NCBI GenBank assembly: GCA_035292585.1
Contig: DATDPU010000155.1
Coordinates: 1 to 64,000 of the forward strand
Source of the DNA: DASSFZ01 sp035292585
GTDB taxonomy: Bacteria > Chloroflexota > Anaerolineae > Fen-1058
Direction of reading: 5' to 3'
DNA: 64,000 nucleotides
Shown: in pieces, positions 55,601 through 64,000 of the stretch
Position numbering within the stretch: the stretch's first letter is position 1
How the letters are laid out: each line of letters opens with the position of its first letter
Program-made: the position numbers and the translations under genes
Notes under the pieces: generated by a model
Databases searched by the model: none
Told to the model about the DNA's origin: nothing
What the model saw: only the letters and a program-made list of their open reading frames with translations

Positions 55601-58339
55601 ATGCCTGCTCGATCAGATCATCGGTTTGCCCGGCTGCTCACAGAAGGCATCTATCGCGTGCGCCTGTCTGAAGCGAAGACGATCCAACTGGTTCAGGATG
55701 AATTGGGGCAAGTCCTCTGGAAAAAAGGCGGCGCGTCGATTGCCCATTGGCGCAAAGGCTACCTCCCCAGTAAGTTGTCCGATGTCGAAAGCCTGGCGCG
55801 AGAGATCGTCAGGCGCGGGCGTTTAGATCGCGCCTGGCTCGAACAGTTTCTACGCAGCGCCGATCATCCCAATCCTACTGCCCTATGCGATGAACTTTTC
55901 CCCCCGAACCTTCCCACTGAAACACCGTTCCTTTTCCCCGATCGGGCCCCGGCTGCACCGCCCCAATCGGCAACCGGCTATCGCCTTTCCACTCTGCCTG
56001 CGCCGCTCACACCCTTGATCGGGCGCGAAGACGACTTGGCGGCGGCGCTCGACTACTTCCGATCTGACGATGTGCGACTGCTCACCCTGACGGGCGCGCC
56101 CGGCGTAGGCAAAACGCGCCTGGCGCTGCAGCTCGCTTCCGATCTACAAACGGCCTTCGATGATGGCGCCTTCTTCGTGCCTTTAGCCCCCATCCGCGAT
56201 CCCGATTTGGTCGTGAGCGCCATCGCCCCGGTGCTAGGGGTGGGGGAAGCCCCAAGCCAATCGTTGGCGGCTCAATTAACGGAACGCGTGCACGGCAAGC
56301 ACCTGCTCTTATTGCTCGACAATTTTGAGCAGGTCGTGCTGGCTGCGCCGCTGGTGGTCGAGCTGCTGCAGGCCGCCCCGCGCTTAAAAGTGCTTGTCAC
56401 CAGCCGCGAGCCGCTGCGGGTTTACGGCGAGCACGAGTTCCTGGTACAGCCGCTGGCCTTCCCTGATCCGGGACAATGTCACAGCGTCGAAGCGGTCACG
56501 CATTCCTCGGCGGTGAGGTTGTTCATCGAACGCGCCCGCGCGGCCAACTTTGATTTTCGATTGACCCGCAACAACGCTGCGGCCGTAGCCGAAATCTGCG
56601 CCCGGCTCGACGGCTTGCCGCTGGCGATCGAGCTGATCGCGGCGCGCATCAAGCGGCTTTCTCCGCACGATATCCTGGCTCAGTTGAACGATCGTCGTCT
56701 GGCGCTGCTGACCGGAGGCGCGCGCGATCGGCCGGCCCGGCATCAGACTTTACGCGAGGCGATTGATTGGAGTTATGCCTTGCTGGCCTCGGAAGAGCAA
56801 GAACTCTTCGCGCGATTGGCAGCGTTTGCCGGAGGCGGCGCTCTGCCAGCGGTCGGCGTGGTCTGCGCACCAGGCGACCAACCCCTCCAGCCCGAGGCGC
56901 ATGCTGAATTGGAGAAAACGCTGGAGGCGCTGGCGGACAAGAAGCTGGTGCAACTCAGCCGGCCGACCGTTCCCCAGGCTGAGCGGCGCTTCGTGATGCT
57001 AGAGACCATTGGCGAATATGCCCGGCATAAGCTGCAAGCAACCGGCGACGCCGAAAGCGTACGCCGCCGGCATCGAGACTGGTTCCTGGCATTGGCCGAA
57101 CAGGCCGAGCAGGAGTTACGTGGGCCAAACAGTATCGCCTGGCTAAACCAATTAGATCGAGAATACGATAACCTGCGTGCGGCGCTGGCCTGGTGTCTGG
57201 AGCATCCAGCCGAGGTGGACGCCGGGTTGCGCCTGGCCGGCGCTTTACATTGGTTTTGGCATCTGCGCGGCCATTACGGCGAGGGACGGGATTGGTTGAA
57301 CAGAATGCTGTCGGCTGCGACAACGAGTCAGGTTTCGCAGCCGACACGGCAGGCCCGGGCCAAAGCTCTTCAAGCGGCTGGCTGGCTGGAATGGCTGCAC
57401 GGCGATTTGGCGCAAGCGGTATCGCTCTCAGAAGAGGCTCTGGCCCTGTTCCGAGAATTGAATGACTCGTCTGGCATTGCCTTCACACTCGCTAACCTGG
57501 CGATTTTCGCGGAGGATCAAAGCGACTACTCGCGCGCGGCGCTGCTCGCTGAAGAGGGCCTGGCGCTCATGCGTGAAATCGGGTCGCCATTCGGGACGGC
57601 CCAGTTGCTCGATAACGTACTGGGGTTTCTCGCGCTAGAGCAAGGTCACTACTCGCGAGCCGAAGCGCTCATTCAAGAGGCGCTGAGGTTGCGCCGAGAA
57701 TTAGGCGATACCGATGGTATGGCTTATTCATTCTTTGGGCTTGGACATGTGGCGCGGGCGCAGGGCGATTACGTGCGAGCGAGAACGTGCTATCAAGAAG
57801 CGCGAACCTTATGGCAGGCTGTGGGCAACAAGCGCTGGCTCGCTTTTTCGTTGTTGCACCTGGGACGGGTTGCGCGGGCCGAGGGAGATTTTGCGCAGGC
57901 GGAGGCGTTGCTGGAGGCCAGCCTGACTCTCCACCGCGCACAAGGCGATCAGAACTACGTCGCCTACACACTCGGCGTAATGGGGTACACCGCCTACCAA
58001 CAGGGCAACTTGAATCTCGCCGCGCTGCGGTTTAAAGAAAGCCTGTCGCTCCTCAGGATGAACCCGGCGGGACTGGATGCGGCCCAGGTTCTGGCCGGAT
58101 TGGCCTGGGTCGCTAATCGGAAGGGAGATGCCGGCCGCGCGACTCAACTGCTGGGCGCGTTGGAAAGCTTGCGTCAAACACAGGAGCTCGCCCTGCACCC
58201 GGCCAACCGCACCGAATATGACCGTGCACGGGCTGATATGCGCGCTTCGCTGGGCGAGGATGCCTTCCAAAAAGTCTGGGCTGCCGGGCGAACCATGACA
58301 CTTGAACAAGCGATCGCTTACGCTTTGGCGGAGGACTGA
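55601..58339 (+). CDS. HTH-STAND ATPase-TPR regulator
   Basis: A 912-residue protein related to AfsR-like ATPase regulators. Residues 1-85 form an unfamiliar N-terminal domain that reads like a helix-turn-helix (LSEAKTIQLVQDELGQVLWK); the NB-ARC-type ATPase (about 140-470) has LIGREDDLAAALDYF, Walker A GAPGVGKTRLALQ (about 166), Walker B LLLLLDNFEQVVL (about 236) and GLPLAIELIAARIKRLSPHD; residues 550-880 are TPR repeats. The C-terminal half resembles the ATPase-TPR part of the kinase at 22344-26018, including the ending TMTLEQAIAYALAED. DNA binding and activation by an unknown ligand are inferred. A strong terminator follows. Confidence 0.85.
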   Translation: MPARSDHRFARLLTEGIYRVRLSEAKTIQLVQDELGQVLWKKGGASIAHWRKGYLPSKLSDVESLAREIVRRGRLDRAWLEQFLRSADHPNPTALCDELFPPNLPTETPFLFPDRAPAAPPQSATGYRLSTLPAPLTPLIGREDDLAAALDYFRSDDVRLLTLTGAPGVGKTRLALQLASDLQTAFDDGAFFVPLAPIRDPDLVVSAIAPVLGVGEAPSQSLAAQLTERVHGKHLLLLLDNFEQVVLAAPLVVELLQAAPRLKVLVTSREPLRVYGEHEFLVQPLAFPDPGQCHSVEAVTHSSAVRLFIERARAANFDFRLTRNNAAAVAEICARLDGLPLAIELIAARIKRLSPHDILAQLNDRRLALLTGGARDRPARHQTLREAIDWSYALLASEEQELFARLAAFAGGGALPAVGVVCAPGDQPLQPEAHAELEKTLEALADKKLVQLSRPTVPQAERRFVMLETIGEYARHKLQATGDAESVRRRHRDWFLALAEQAEQELRGPNSIAWLNQLDREYDNLRAALAWCLEHPAEVDAGLRLAGALHWFWHLRGHYGEGRDWLNRMLSAATTSQVSQPTRQARAKALQAAGWLEWLHGDLAQAVSLSEEALALFRELNDSSGIAFTLANLAIFAEDQSDYSRAALLAEEGLALMREIGSPFGTAQLLDNVLGFLALEQGHYSRAEALIQEALRLRRELGDTDGMAYSFFGLGHVARAQGDYVRARTCYQEARTLWQAVGNKRWLAFSLLHLGRVARAEGDFAQAEALLEASLTLHRAQGDQNYVAYTLGVMGYTAYQQGNLNLAALRFKESLSLLRMNPAGLDAAQVLAGLAWVANRKGDAGRATQLLGALESLRQTQELALHPANRTEYDRARADMRASLGEDAFQKVWAAGRTMTLEQAIAYALAED

Positions 58340-58431
58340 CACGGCTGCCGCCTGCGCCCACCATTTCAGCCCGGATACCGGGTTTTGCGTGACACTTGGC
58401 GCAGTGGGAAGTGACTAAGTCCACTAGTGGT

Positions 58432-58475
58432 TGGGGCTTACCCTGCATCAGAATGGGATAAGCCCCATCTTTTTT
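58432..58475 (+). terminator. Intrinsic terminator before hypA
   Basis: TGGGGCTTA and TAAGCCCCA around an 18-base loop region, followed by TCTTTTTT. Confidence 0.85.
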
Positions 58476-58510
58476 ATGCGAAGATGGCTACTGCCCTGAG
58501 GGTATTTCTT

Positions 58511-58855
58511 ATGCATGAACTCACGATGACCGAAGACCTTTTGAAAATTGCCTTAAGCCAGGCCGCTCAGGCCCATGCCGCCCGTATCACTGAGCTGCAC
58601 CTTGTCGTCGGACAACTGGCGGGCGTCACGGACGAATCGGTGCAGTTTTACTGGCAGATGATCAGCCAGGGCACGCCGGCCGAAGGCGCCCGGCTACATT
58701 TCCGGAATGTCCCAGCCGAGTGGCAATGCCATACCTGCGGCGGGCGCTTCACCCTGGAGAATGACACAGCCGCCTGCCCCCAGTGTGGCGGCGCCCAGGT
58801 GATCCTAGCCGCCGGTGAGGAATTCTACCTGGAAGCGATCGAAGTCGAAACGTAA
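58511..58855 (+). CDS. hypA: Hydrogenase nickel-insertion protein HypA
   Basis: HypA delivers nickel to [NiFe]-hydrogenase precursors together with HypB. The 114-residue product begins MHELTMTEDL (His 2 binds nickel) and has the zinc site CHTCGGRF and CPQCGG. GAGGG lies 8 bases before the ATG; the frame continues upstream through the terminator, so that longer start is rejected. It is followed by hypF 31 bases later, and HypB, its usual partner, is not present in the window. Confidence 0.93.
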   Translation: MHELTMTEDLLKIALSQAAQAHAARITELHLVVGQLAGVTDESVQFYWQMISQGTPAEGARLHFRNVPAEWQCHTCGGRFTLENDTAACPQCGGAQVILAAGEEFYLEAIEVET

Positions 58856-58886
58856 ATCGACGGATTGTTACGCTTCACGCTTGAGT

Positions 58887-61328
58887 ATGAGTGAACTTCA
58901 CGGCGCTCACATTCATATTACGGGCATCGTTCAAGGGGTCGGGTTCCGGCCGTTTGTGTACGGGCTGGCGACGCGCCTGGCGTTGGCGGGTTGGGTGCGC
59001 AACACTTCGGCCGGCGTGGACATCGAAATCGATGGAACACCGGCGGCTCTGGCCGCGTTCGTCGAATCGCTGCGCGCGCAAGCGCCTCCGCTCGCCCACA
59101 TCGACACCTTGCAGGTGGAGCCGCGCGAGCCGAATGGCTTCGCCGCGTTCGAGATATTCCATTCGGAGTCTTGGCCCGACGCCTCTCAACCGATTGCGCC
59201 GGACGTGGGTATCTGTCCCGATTGCCTGCGCGAACTGTTCGATCCGGCCGATCGACGTTACCACTACTCGTTCATCAACTGCACGAACTGCGGGCCGCGC
59301 TTTACGATCATCAAAGACCTGCCCTACGATCGACCTTACACGACGATGGCGCCGTTTGAGATGTGCCCGGATTGTGCAGCGGAGTATGCAGACCCTCTGA
59401 ATCGACGCTTTCACGCGCAGCCGGTGGCGTGCCCCAAGTGCGGGCCACAGGTGTGGCTGGTCAGAAAGTCGGACACGGATCAACACGGACAAACACCGCT
59501 CGAAGAAGCTGTCAGTATGTATCCATGTTTGTCTGTGTCCTCAGATTCTGTTGTCGGTAATACGGCGATCCTTGAAGCGAGACGGCTTCTGGCGCAAGGT
59601 AAGATCGTCGCGATCAAGGGGCTGGGGGGATTCCATCTCGCCTGCGATGCGACGAACGACGCGGCGGTGGCCGAACTGCGCCGCCGCAAGGGCCGCGTCG
59701 ATAAAGCCCTCGCGCTGATGCTGCCCGACCTGGAGACAATTGAGCAGTTCTGCGCCGTCAACACTGCCGAACGCGCGCTGCTCCAATCATCCCAGCGCCC
59801 GATTGTCCTCCTCAATAAACCAGCCAACCAATCAACTAACCAACCCACCATCTCCCTGCACGTCGCCCCCGGCCAGGCGACCCTCGGCGTCATGCTGCCG
59901 TACACGCCACTGCACTATCTGCTATTTGACGAAGGATGGATGACGGATGACGAATCTTCGTCGTCGGTCATTCGTCTTTCGTCCCTGGTCATGACCAGCG
60001 GCAATTTCAGCGAAGAGCCGATCGCCACCGACAACGACGATGCGCTAGAGCGGCTTGCGCCGTTAGCGGATGCGTTCCTGCTGCACAACCGCGATATTCA
60101 CATTCGTTGTGACGATTCCGTTGTAAGAGTGAGCAGCGAGCAGTCATCACTGCTCACTGCCCACTGCTCACTGCCCACTCTCTTCCTCCGCCGTTCGCGC
60201 GGTTACGCACCCTATCCGGTCAGACTGCCGCTCGCTGGGCCGCCGGCATTGGCGACCGGCGCCGAACTCAAGAACACGTTCTGTGTCACGCGCGACGCTT
60301 ATGCGTTTGTCAGCCATCACATCGGCGACATGGAGAACTACGAGACGTTGCGCTCGTTCGAAGCGGGCGTCGCGCACTTCGAGCGGTTGTTTCGCATCCA
60401 GCCGGAAGTGATCGCGCACGATCTGCATCCCAATTACCTCGCCACGCGCTACGCGCTGGAGCGCGCTGAGCGCGCTGGGCTGCGGGCGATCGGGGTACAA
60501 CATCATCACGCCCACATCGCCGCCTGTTTGGTCGAGAATGGCCTGAGCGGCGAGCAACCCGTGATCGGCGTCGCGTTCGACGGCACGGGCTATGGCAGCG
60601 ATGGCGCGATCTGGGGCGGAGAGTTTCTGATCGCCGACTATGCCCGCTTCGAGCGCAGCGCGCACCTGGCCTACGCGCCTCTGCCCGGCGGCGATGCGGC
60701 CACGCGCAACCCTTACCGCATGGCGCTCAGTTATCTGCGCAGCGCCGGGCTTGAGTGGACGAATGACCTGGCCCCGGTGGCTACCGCCAGCCTGGCCGAG
60801 CGCGCGGCCATCGCCCGGCAGCTCGAGTCGGGTCTTAACGCGCCGCTCACCTCCAGCCTGGGGCGCTTGTTCGATGCCGTCGCGTCGCTTGCCGGCGTGC
60901 GGCAAGCGGTCAACTACGAGGGTCAGGCGGCGATCGAGCTGGAGGCGTTGGCGGACAAAAACGAGAATGGTTATTATGGATTCGAGATTGATGGAGCGCC
61001 GGGTGAGCGGTGTAGCGTGAGCGTTGCGCCGGTGATCCGGGCGGTGGTGAAGGACGTTCGCGCGGGCGTGCCGGCCCCGATCATCTCCGCGCGGTTTCAC
61101 ACCGGTATCGCCAACATGGTGCGCGATGTCTGCGTCCTGATCCGTGACGCGCGCGGCCTGAACGAAGTTGCGTTGAGCGGCGGCGTCTTCCAAAACGTCA
61201 CCTTGCTCACCGCCACGCTCAAGCGATTGCACACGGCGGGCTTCACGGTCTACACGCACCGGCTCGTCCCGCCCAACGACGGCGGGCTGGCGCTGGGCCA
61301 GGCCGCTATCGCAATCTCCAATCTCTAA
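58887..61328 (+). CDS. hypF: Carbamoyltransferase HypF with repeat-derived insertions
   Basis: HypF makes the thiocarboxamide precursor of the hydrogenase CN ligands from carbamoyl phosphate. The 813-residue product has the acylphosphatase domain (GIVQGVGFRPFVYGLATRLA), zinc fingers CPDCLRELFDP, CTNCGPRF, CPDCAAEY and CPKCGPQ, the YrdC-like domain (KGLGGFHLACDATNDAAVAE) and the Kae1-like domain (QHHHAHIAACLVENG, VAFDGTGYGSDG). At least four segments look like in-frame inserts of repeat DNA: about residues 194-226, 310-322, 350-368 and 413-431. Conserved motifs next to each are intact. ATG at 58887 starts the family N-terminus. Confidence 0.93.
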   Translation: MSELHGAHIHITGIVQGVGFRPFVYGLATRLALAGWVRNTSAGVDIEIDGTPAALAAFVESLRAQAPPLAHIDTLQVEPREPNGFAAFEIFHSESWPDASQPIAPDVGICPDCLRELFDPADRRYHYSFINCTNCGPRFTIIKDLPYDRPYTTMAPFEMCPDCAAEYADPLNRRFHAQPVACPKCGPQVWLVRKSDTDQHGQTPLEEAVSMYPCLSVSSDSVVGNTAILEARRLLAQGKIVAIKGLGGFHLACDATNDAAVAELRRRKGRVDKALALMLPDLETIEQFCAVNTAERALLQSSQRPIVLLNKPANQSTNQPTISLHVAPGQATLGVMLPYTPLHYLLFDEGWMTDDESSSSVIRLSSLVMTSGNFSEEPIATDNDDALERLAPLADAFLLHNRDIHIRCDDSVVRVSSEQSSLLTAHCSLPTLFLRRSRGYAPYPVRLPLAGPPALATGAELKNTFCVTRDAYAFVSHHIGDMENYETLRSFEAGVAHFERLFRIQPEVIAHDLHPNYLATRYALERAERAGLRAIGVQHHHAHIAACLVENGLSGEQPVIGVAFDGTGYGSDGAIWGGEFLIADYARFERSAHLAYAPLPGGDAATRNPYRMALSYLRSAGLEWTNDLAPVATASLAERAAIARQLESGLNAPLTSSLGRLFDAVASLAGVRQAVNYEGQAAIELEALADKNENGYYGFEIDGAPGERCSVSVAPVIRAVVKDVRAGVPAPIISARFHTGIANMVRDVCVLIRDARGLNEVALSGGVFQNVTLLTATLKRLHTAGFTVYTHRLVPPNDGGLALGQAAIAISNL

Positions 61329-61352
61329 TCTCCAATCTCCAATCTCTAACCT
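61310..61352 (+). repeat. Short tandem repeats AATCTC[CT]
   Basis: Between hypF and hypC, units such as AATCTCCAATCTCTAATCTC are repeated about five times and start within the hypF end. Confidence 0.75.
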
Positions 61353-61368
61353 CATCACGGAGTATCCT

Positions 61369-61620
61369 ATGTGCCTCGGCGTCCCCGGTAAAATCATCGA
61401 CGTCTACGAAAGCAACGGCCTGCAAATGGGCAAGATCGACTTTGGCGGCGTGCTGAAGGAAGTGTGCCTGGCCTACGTGCCGCAAGCGCAGATCGGCGAT
61501 TACGCGCTGATCCATGTCGGTTTTGCCCTCAACCTGATCGACGCGGCCGAGGCGTTGGAGACGCTCGATTTGCTGCGGCAGATCGGCGCGATGGACGAGG
61601 AGCTGGGTGCTGTGGCCTGA
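61369..61620 (+). CDS. hypC: Hydrogenase assembly chaperone HypC
   Basis: HypC carries the Fe(CN)2CO unit with HypD and binds the hydrogenase large subunit. The 83-residue product begins MCLGVPGKIIDV, with Cys 2 as the essential thiol, and has the family core KIDFGGVLKEVCLAYVPQAQ and GDYALIHVGFALNLID. A repeated AATCTC spacer separates it from hypF and a palindromic repeat from hypD. Confidence 0.95.
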   Translation: MCLGVPGKIIDVYESNGLQMGKIDFGGVLKEVCLAYVPQAQIGDYALIHVGFALNLIDAAEALETLDLLRQIGAMDEELGAVA

Positions 61621-61733
61621 CGAATGACGAAAGACCATAGACGAAGGCCAGAACATTCATCTTTCGTCGCCTGCCCTTGCCGCACAGCGGCGGGGGTTGG
61701 CCATTCGTCTTCTTCAAACTGGGGCCTAAATTG
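61621..61733. repeat. Inverted repeat region between hypC and hypD
   Basis: CGAATGACGAAAGACCATAG at the left and ATTCGTCTTCTTC at the right frame GC-rich sequence; related GACGAA..TTCGTC repeats occur at 22322-22363, 26045-26135 and inside hypF (59955-59990). Confidence 0.55.
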
Positions 61734-62825
61734 ATGAAGTACCTTGACGAGTATCGCGACGCCGAGCTGGTGAAAAAGGGCCTGGACGAGCTCCGGCGCA
61801 CCGTCACGCGCTCCTGGGCGATCATGGAGATCTGCGGCGGGCAGACGCACTCGATCATGCGGCACGGCCTGGATGAGTTGCTGCCGCCGGAGATCACGCT
61901 GATCCACGGCCCCGGCTGCCCGGTCTGCGTCACGCCGCTGGAACTGATCGATAAAGCGATCGCCATCGCCGCGCGGCCCGATGTGATCTTCGCGTCCTTC
62001 GGCGATATGTTGCGCGTGCCCGGTTCCGCTGAGGATTTGTTCCGAACCAAAGCCGGCGGCGGCGACGTGCGCGTAGTGTACTCGCCGCTCGACGCGCTCA
62101 ATCTCGCGCAACAGAACCCGGATAAGCAAGTGGTCTTCTTCGCCATCGGCTTTGAGACGACCGCGCCCGCCAACGCGATGAGCGTGTGGCAGGCCCGGCA
62201 ACTGGGCATCCAGAATTATTCCATCCTGGTCTCGCACGTGCGCGTGCCGCCGGCCATGCGCGCGATCCTCGCCTCGCCCTACAACCAGGTGCAGGCTTTT
62301 CTCGCCGCCGGTCACGTCTGCGCGGTGATGGGCTATGGGGAGTATCCGCCGCTCGCCGCAGCGTTCAAAGTCCCGATCGTCATCACCGGCTTTGAGCCGG
62401 TCGATCTGATCGAAGGTATCCTCCAGGCTGTGAAGCAGTTGGAGGCGGGCCGGCACGAGGTTGAAAATGCTTACGCGCGCGTGGTGACGTTCGAGGGCAA
62501 CCGGCCCGCGCAAGACATGATCGAGCGCGTGTTCGTCGAGTGCGACCGCAAATGGCGCGGCATCGGCGCCATTCCGCGCAGCGGCTGGCGTTTGCGCGAC
62601 GAGTTCGTGGGGTGGGATGCCGAGCAACGCTTTGCGGTGAGCGCGATCGATACGCGCGAATCGCCGCTGTGCATCAGCGGCCTGGTGTTGCAGGGACGCC
62701 AGAAACCCGACGAGTGCCCGGCCTTCGGCAGCGCGTGCACGCCCGAGCACCCGCTCGGCGCGCTGATGGTGTCGGCGGAAGGCGCATGCGCGGCGTATTA
62801 CCGCTATCGAAGGGATGAGGGATGA
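61734..62825 (+). CDS. hypD: Hydrogenase maturation protein HypD
   Basis: HypD is the Fe-S protein that assembles the Fe(CN)2CO centre. The 363-residue product has EICGGQTHSIMRHGL, LIHGPGCPVCVTPLELIDKA, FFAIGFETTAPANA and the C-terminal cluster-binding cysteines (DECPAFGSACTPEHPLGALM, EGACAAYYRY). ATG at 61734 (MKYLDEYRD) is the family start; the frame upstream runs into the repeat. The stop lies within GGATGA repeats. Confidence 0.96.
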   Translation: MKYLDEYRDAELVKKGLDELRRTVTRSWAIMEICGGQTHSIMRHGLDELLPPEITLIHGPGCPVCVTPLELIDKAIAIAARPDVIFASFGDMLRVPGSAEDLFRTKAGGGDVRVVYSPLDALNLAQQNPDKQVVFFAIGFETTAPANAMSVWQARQLGIQNYSILVSHVRVPPAMRAILASPYNQVQAFLAAGHVCAVMGYGEYPPLAAAFKVPIVITGFEPVDLIEGILQAVKQLEAGRHEVENAYARVVTFEGNRPAQDMIERVFVECDRKWRGIGAIPRSGWRLRDEFVGWDAEQRFAVSAIDTRESPLCISGLVLQGRQKPDECPAFGSACTPEHPLGALMVSAEGACAAYYRYRRDEG

Positions 62826-62899
62826 AGGATGAAGGATGAATGAAGAATGCGGAATGAAGAATGTAGAATGCGGGATGAATGTAGAATGTGGAATGCGGG
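62815..62899 (+). repeat. GAATG/GGATGA-rich repeats between hypD and hypE
   Basis: Units GATGAAG, GAATGAAGAATGCG and GAATGTAGAATGTGG recur for about 85 bases, starting in the last codons of hypD and ending at the hypE start. Confidence 0.75.
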
Positions 62900-64000
62900 A
62901 TGAATAACCAACCGACCAACCAGCCAACTCACCCTGCCCTAAACGAAGCGGCAACTCTTGACGGCCTCGCCTGCCCGCCGCCGATCGCGCAGCACGCTCG
63001 GATCGTGTTGGGGCATGGCAGCGGCGGTCAGTTATCGCACGACTTGATCAAGCGCGTGTTCCTGCCGCCGTTCGATAACGCGGTCTTGCGCGCCGGCGAT
63101 GATGCGGGCGTGGTGCAGGCCAACACCTGTACCCGCTTGGCGATCAGCACCGATTCACACGTCGTCTGGCCGTTGTTCTTTCCCGGCGGCGACATCGGTC
63201 GGCTGGCCGTCTGCGGCACGGTCAACGACGTGGCGATGCTGGGCGCGCGGCCGTTGTACCTGACGGCCGGCTTCATCCTGGAAGAAGGTCTGGCGTTCGA
63301 CGTCCTGGAGCACGTGGCCGCCTCGATGCGCGCGGCGGCAAGCGAAGCGGGCGTGCAGATTATCGCGGGCGACACCAAAGTCGTGCAAAAAGGCAAAGCC
63401 GACGGTCTGTACATCAACACGACCGGCGTGGGCGTCCTGGAAGCCGGTATCGAGATTGGCGGAGCGCGGGCGCAGCCGGGTGATGTCGTCATCCTGTCCG
63501 GCCCGATCGGCGATCATGGCATCGCCGTGTTGAGCGCGCGCGGCGAGCTCGGCTTCGAGGCCGATGTCCAGAGCGATGTCGCGCCGCTGAATCACCTCGT
63601 GGCGGCGCTGCTCGACGCCAGCGATCAGATTCATGTCTTGCGCGACCCGACGCGCGGCGGCCTGGCGACCACGCTCAACGAGATTGCGCAGCAGTCGCAG
63701 ATGGGGATCACCTTGACGGAATCGAGTATCCCGGTCCGGCCCGCCGTGCAGGCGGCGTGCGAGCTGCTCGGCTTCGACCCGCTGTATATCGCCAACGAGG
63801 GCAAGCTGGTCGCGCTGGTCGGGCGCGCAGATGCCGATCGGGTTTTGCAGGTCATGCGCGCCGCGCGCTATGGCGCAGAGGCCGTCATCATCGGCGAGGT
63901 GCAGGCTGCGCCGGCGAGGCGGGTGTTGGTGAAGACGGCCTTCGGCAGCTGTCGCATCCTCGACGTATTACAGGGGGAGTTGTTGCCCCGTATTTGCTAA
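62900..64000 (+). CDS. hypE: Hydrogenase maturation protein HypE
   Basis: HypE dehydrates its C-terminal thiocarbamate to give the cyanide ligand. The 366-residue product has the AIR-synthase-like fold: VLGHGSGGQLSHDLIKRVF, LRAGDDAGVVQ, AVCGTVNDVAMLGARPLYL, IIAGDTKVVQKGKADGLYIN, VLRDPTRGGLATTLNEIA, and ends in LLPRIC, the required C-terminal Cys. The N-terminus is unusual: NNQPTNQPTHPALNEAATLD is encoded by CCAACCGACCAACCAGCC repeat DNA and is not part of the family fold. ATG at 62900 or the in-frame ATG four codons upstream may be the start. The stop is the last codon of the window. Confidence 0.95.
   Translation: MNNQPTNQPTHPALNEAATLDGLACPPPIAQHARIVLGHGSGGQLSHDLIKRVFLPPFDNAVLRAGDDAGVVQANTCTRLAISTDSHVVWPLFFPGGDIGRLAVCGTVNDVAMLGARPLYLTAGFILEEGLAFDVLEHVAASMRAAASEAGVQIIAGDTKVVQKGKADGLYINTTGVGVLEAGIEIGGARAQPGDVVILSGPIGDHGIAVLSARGELGFEADVQSDVAPLNHLVAALLDASDQIHVLRDPTRGGLATTLNEIAQQSQMGITLTESSIPVRPAVQAACELLGFDPLYIANEGKLVALVGRADADRVLQVMRAARYGAEAVIIGEVQAAPARRVLVKTAFGSCRILDVLQGELLPRIC

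Noticed and set aside
61500..62954. Leftward open frame of 484 codons
   Set aside because: Antisense to hypD; shadow of a GC-rich gene.

Overview
The window is 64 kb of compact, GC-rich bacterial chromosome with ordinary housekeeping content and no phage or plasmid genes. The gene content fits a Chloroflexota (Anaerolineae-like) bacterium: a SufR-like regulator beside sufCB, DUF58/MoxR/DUF4129 clusters, very large kinase-ATPase-TPR proteins, LysM-M23 proteins in pairs, RNase Y next to recX, and a great many short palindromic repeats. The taxon is an inference; no rRNA gene is present to test it.

Layout. 1-3.2 kb: iron-sulfur assembly locus, sufB (interrupted by an in-frame TAG) and sufC leftward, divergent from a SufR-like regulator and a MIP18/SufT-like gene. 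3.3-9.6 kb: SirB1-like protein, two tandem S41 C-terminal proteases, smpB, a NYN-domain protein, the tmRNA gene and a flavin reductase. 9.9-13.6 kb: a chimeric ORF joining the first third of a LivF-type ABC ATPase to a UvrD-type helicase without its Walker A, then an SDR gene and a leftward tRNA cluster (Ser-UGA, Ser-GCU, Arg-GCG). 13.7-17.6 kb: a Trm112-like protein, a PP2C-like/TM/propeller protein, a small orphan gene and a methyltransferase. 17.6-29.4 kb: a long leftward signalling block with two SpoIIE-type phosphatases (GAF and cNMP-binding), a STAS protein, two giant kinase-ATPase-TPR proteins and a PfkB kinase.

29.6-38.8 kb: class A PBP, a four-helix-bundle (S23) gene flanked by inverted repeats, a double GNAT protein, and a DUF4129/MoxR/DUF58 cluster. 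38.9-42.7 kb: recA, a candidate structured RNA ending in an intrinsic terminator, recX and rny. 42.7-55.4 kb, leftward: two LysM-M23 paralogues, rho with a long leader, glpX, the rpsB-tsf-pyrH-frr-uppS-cdsA operon, a NUDIX hydrolase, a LysM lipoprotein and an alpha/beta-hydrolase lipoprotein. 55.6-64 kb, rightward: a STAND ATPase-TPR protein and the hydrogenase maturation genes hypA, hypF, hypC, hypD and hypE, with no hypB and no hydrogenase in view.

The most unusual property is the density of short inverted repeats. They occupy leaders and spacers, act as or resemble terminators, and in several genes lie inside the reading frame: both giant kinases between the catalytic loop and DFG, hypF at four loops, the PBP linker, and the junction of the LivF-helicase chimera. 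The strongest leads are the conserved palindrome in both kinases with a compensatory base change, the structured region plus terminator between recA and recX, the repeat-joined chimera, and the suf divergent promoter whose two -35 boxes are the arms of one inverted repeat.
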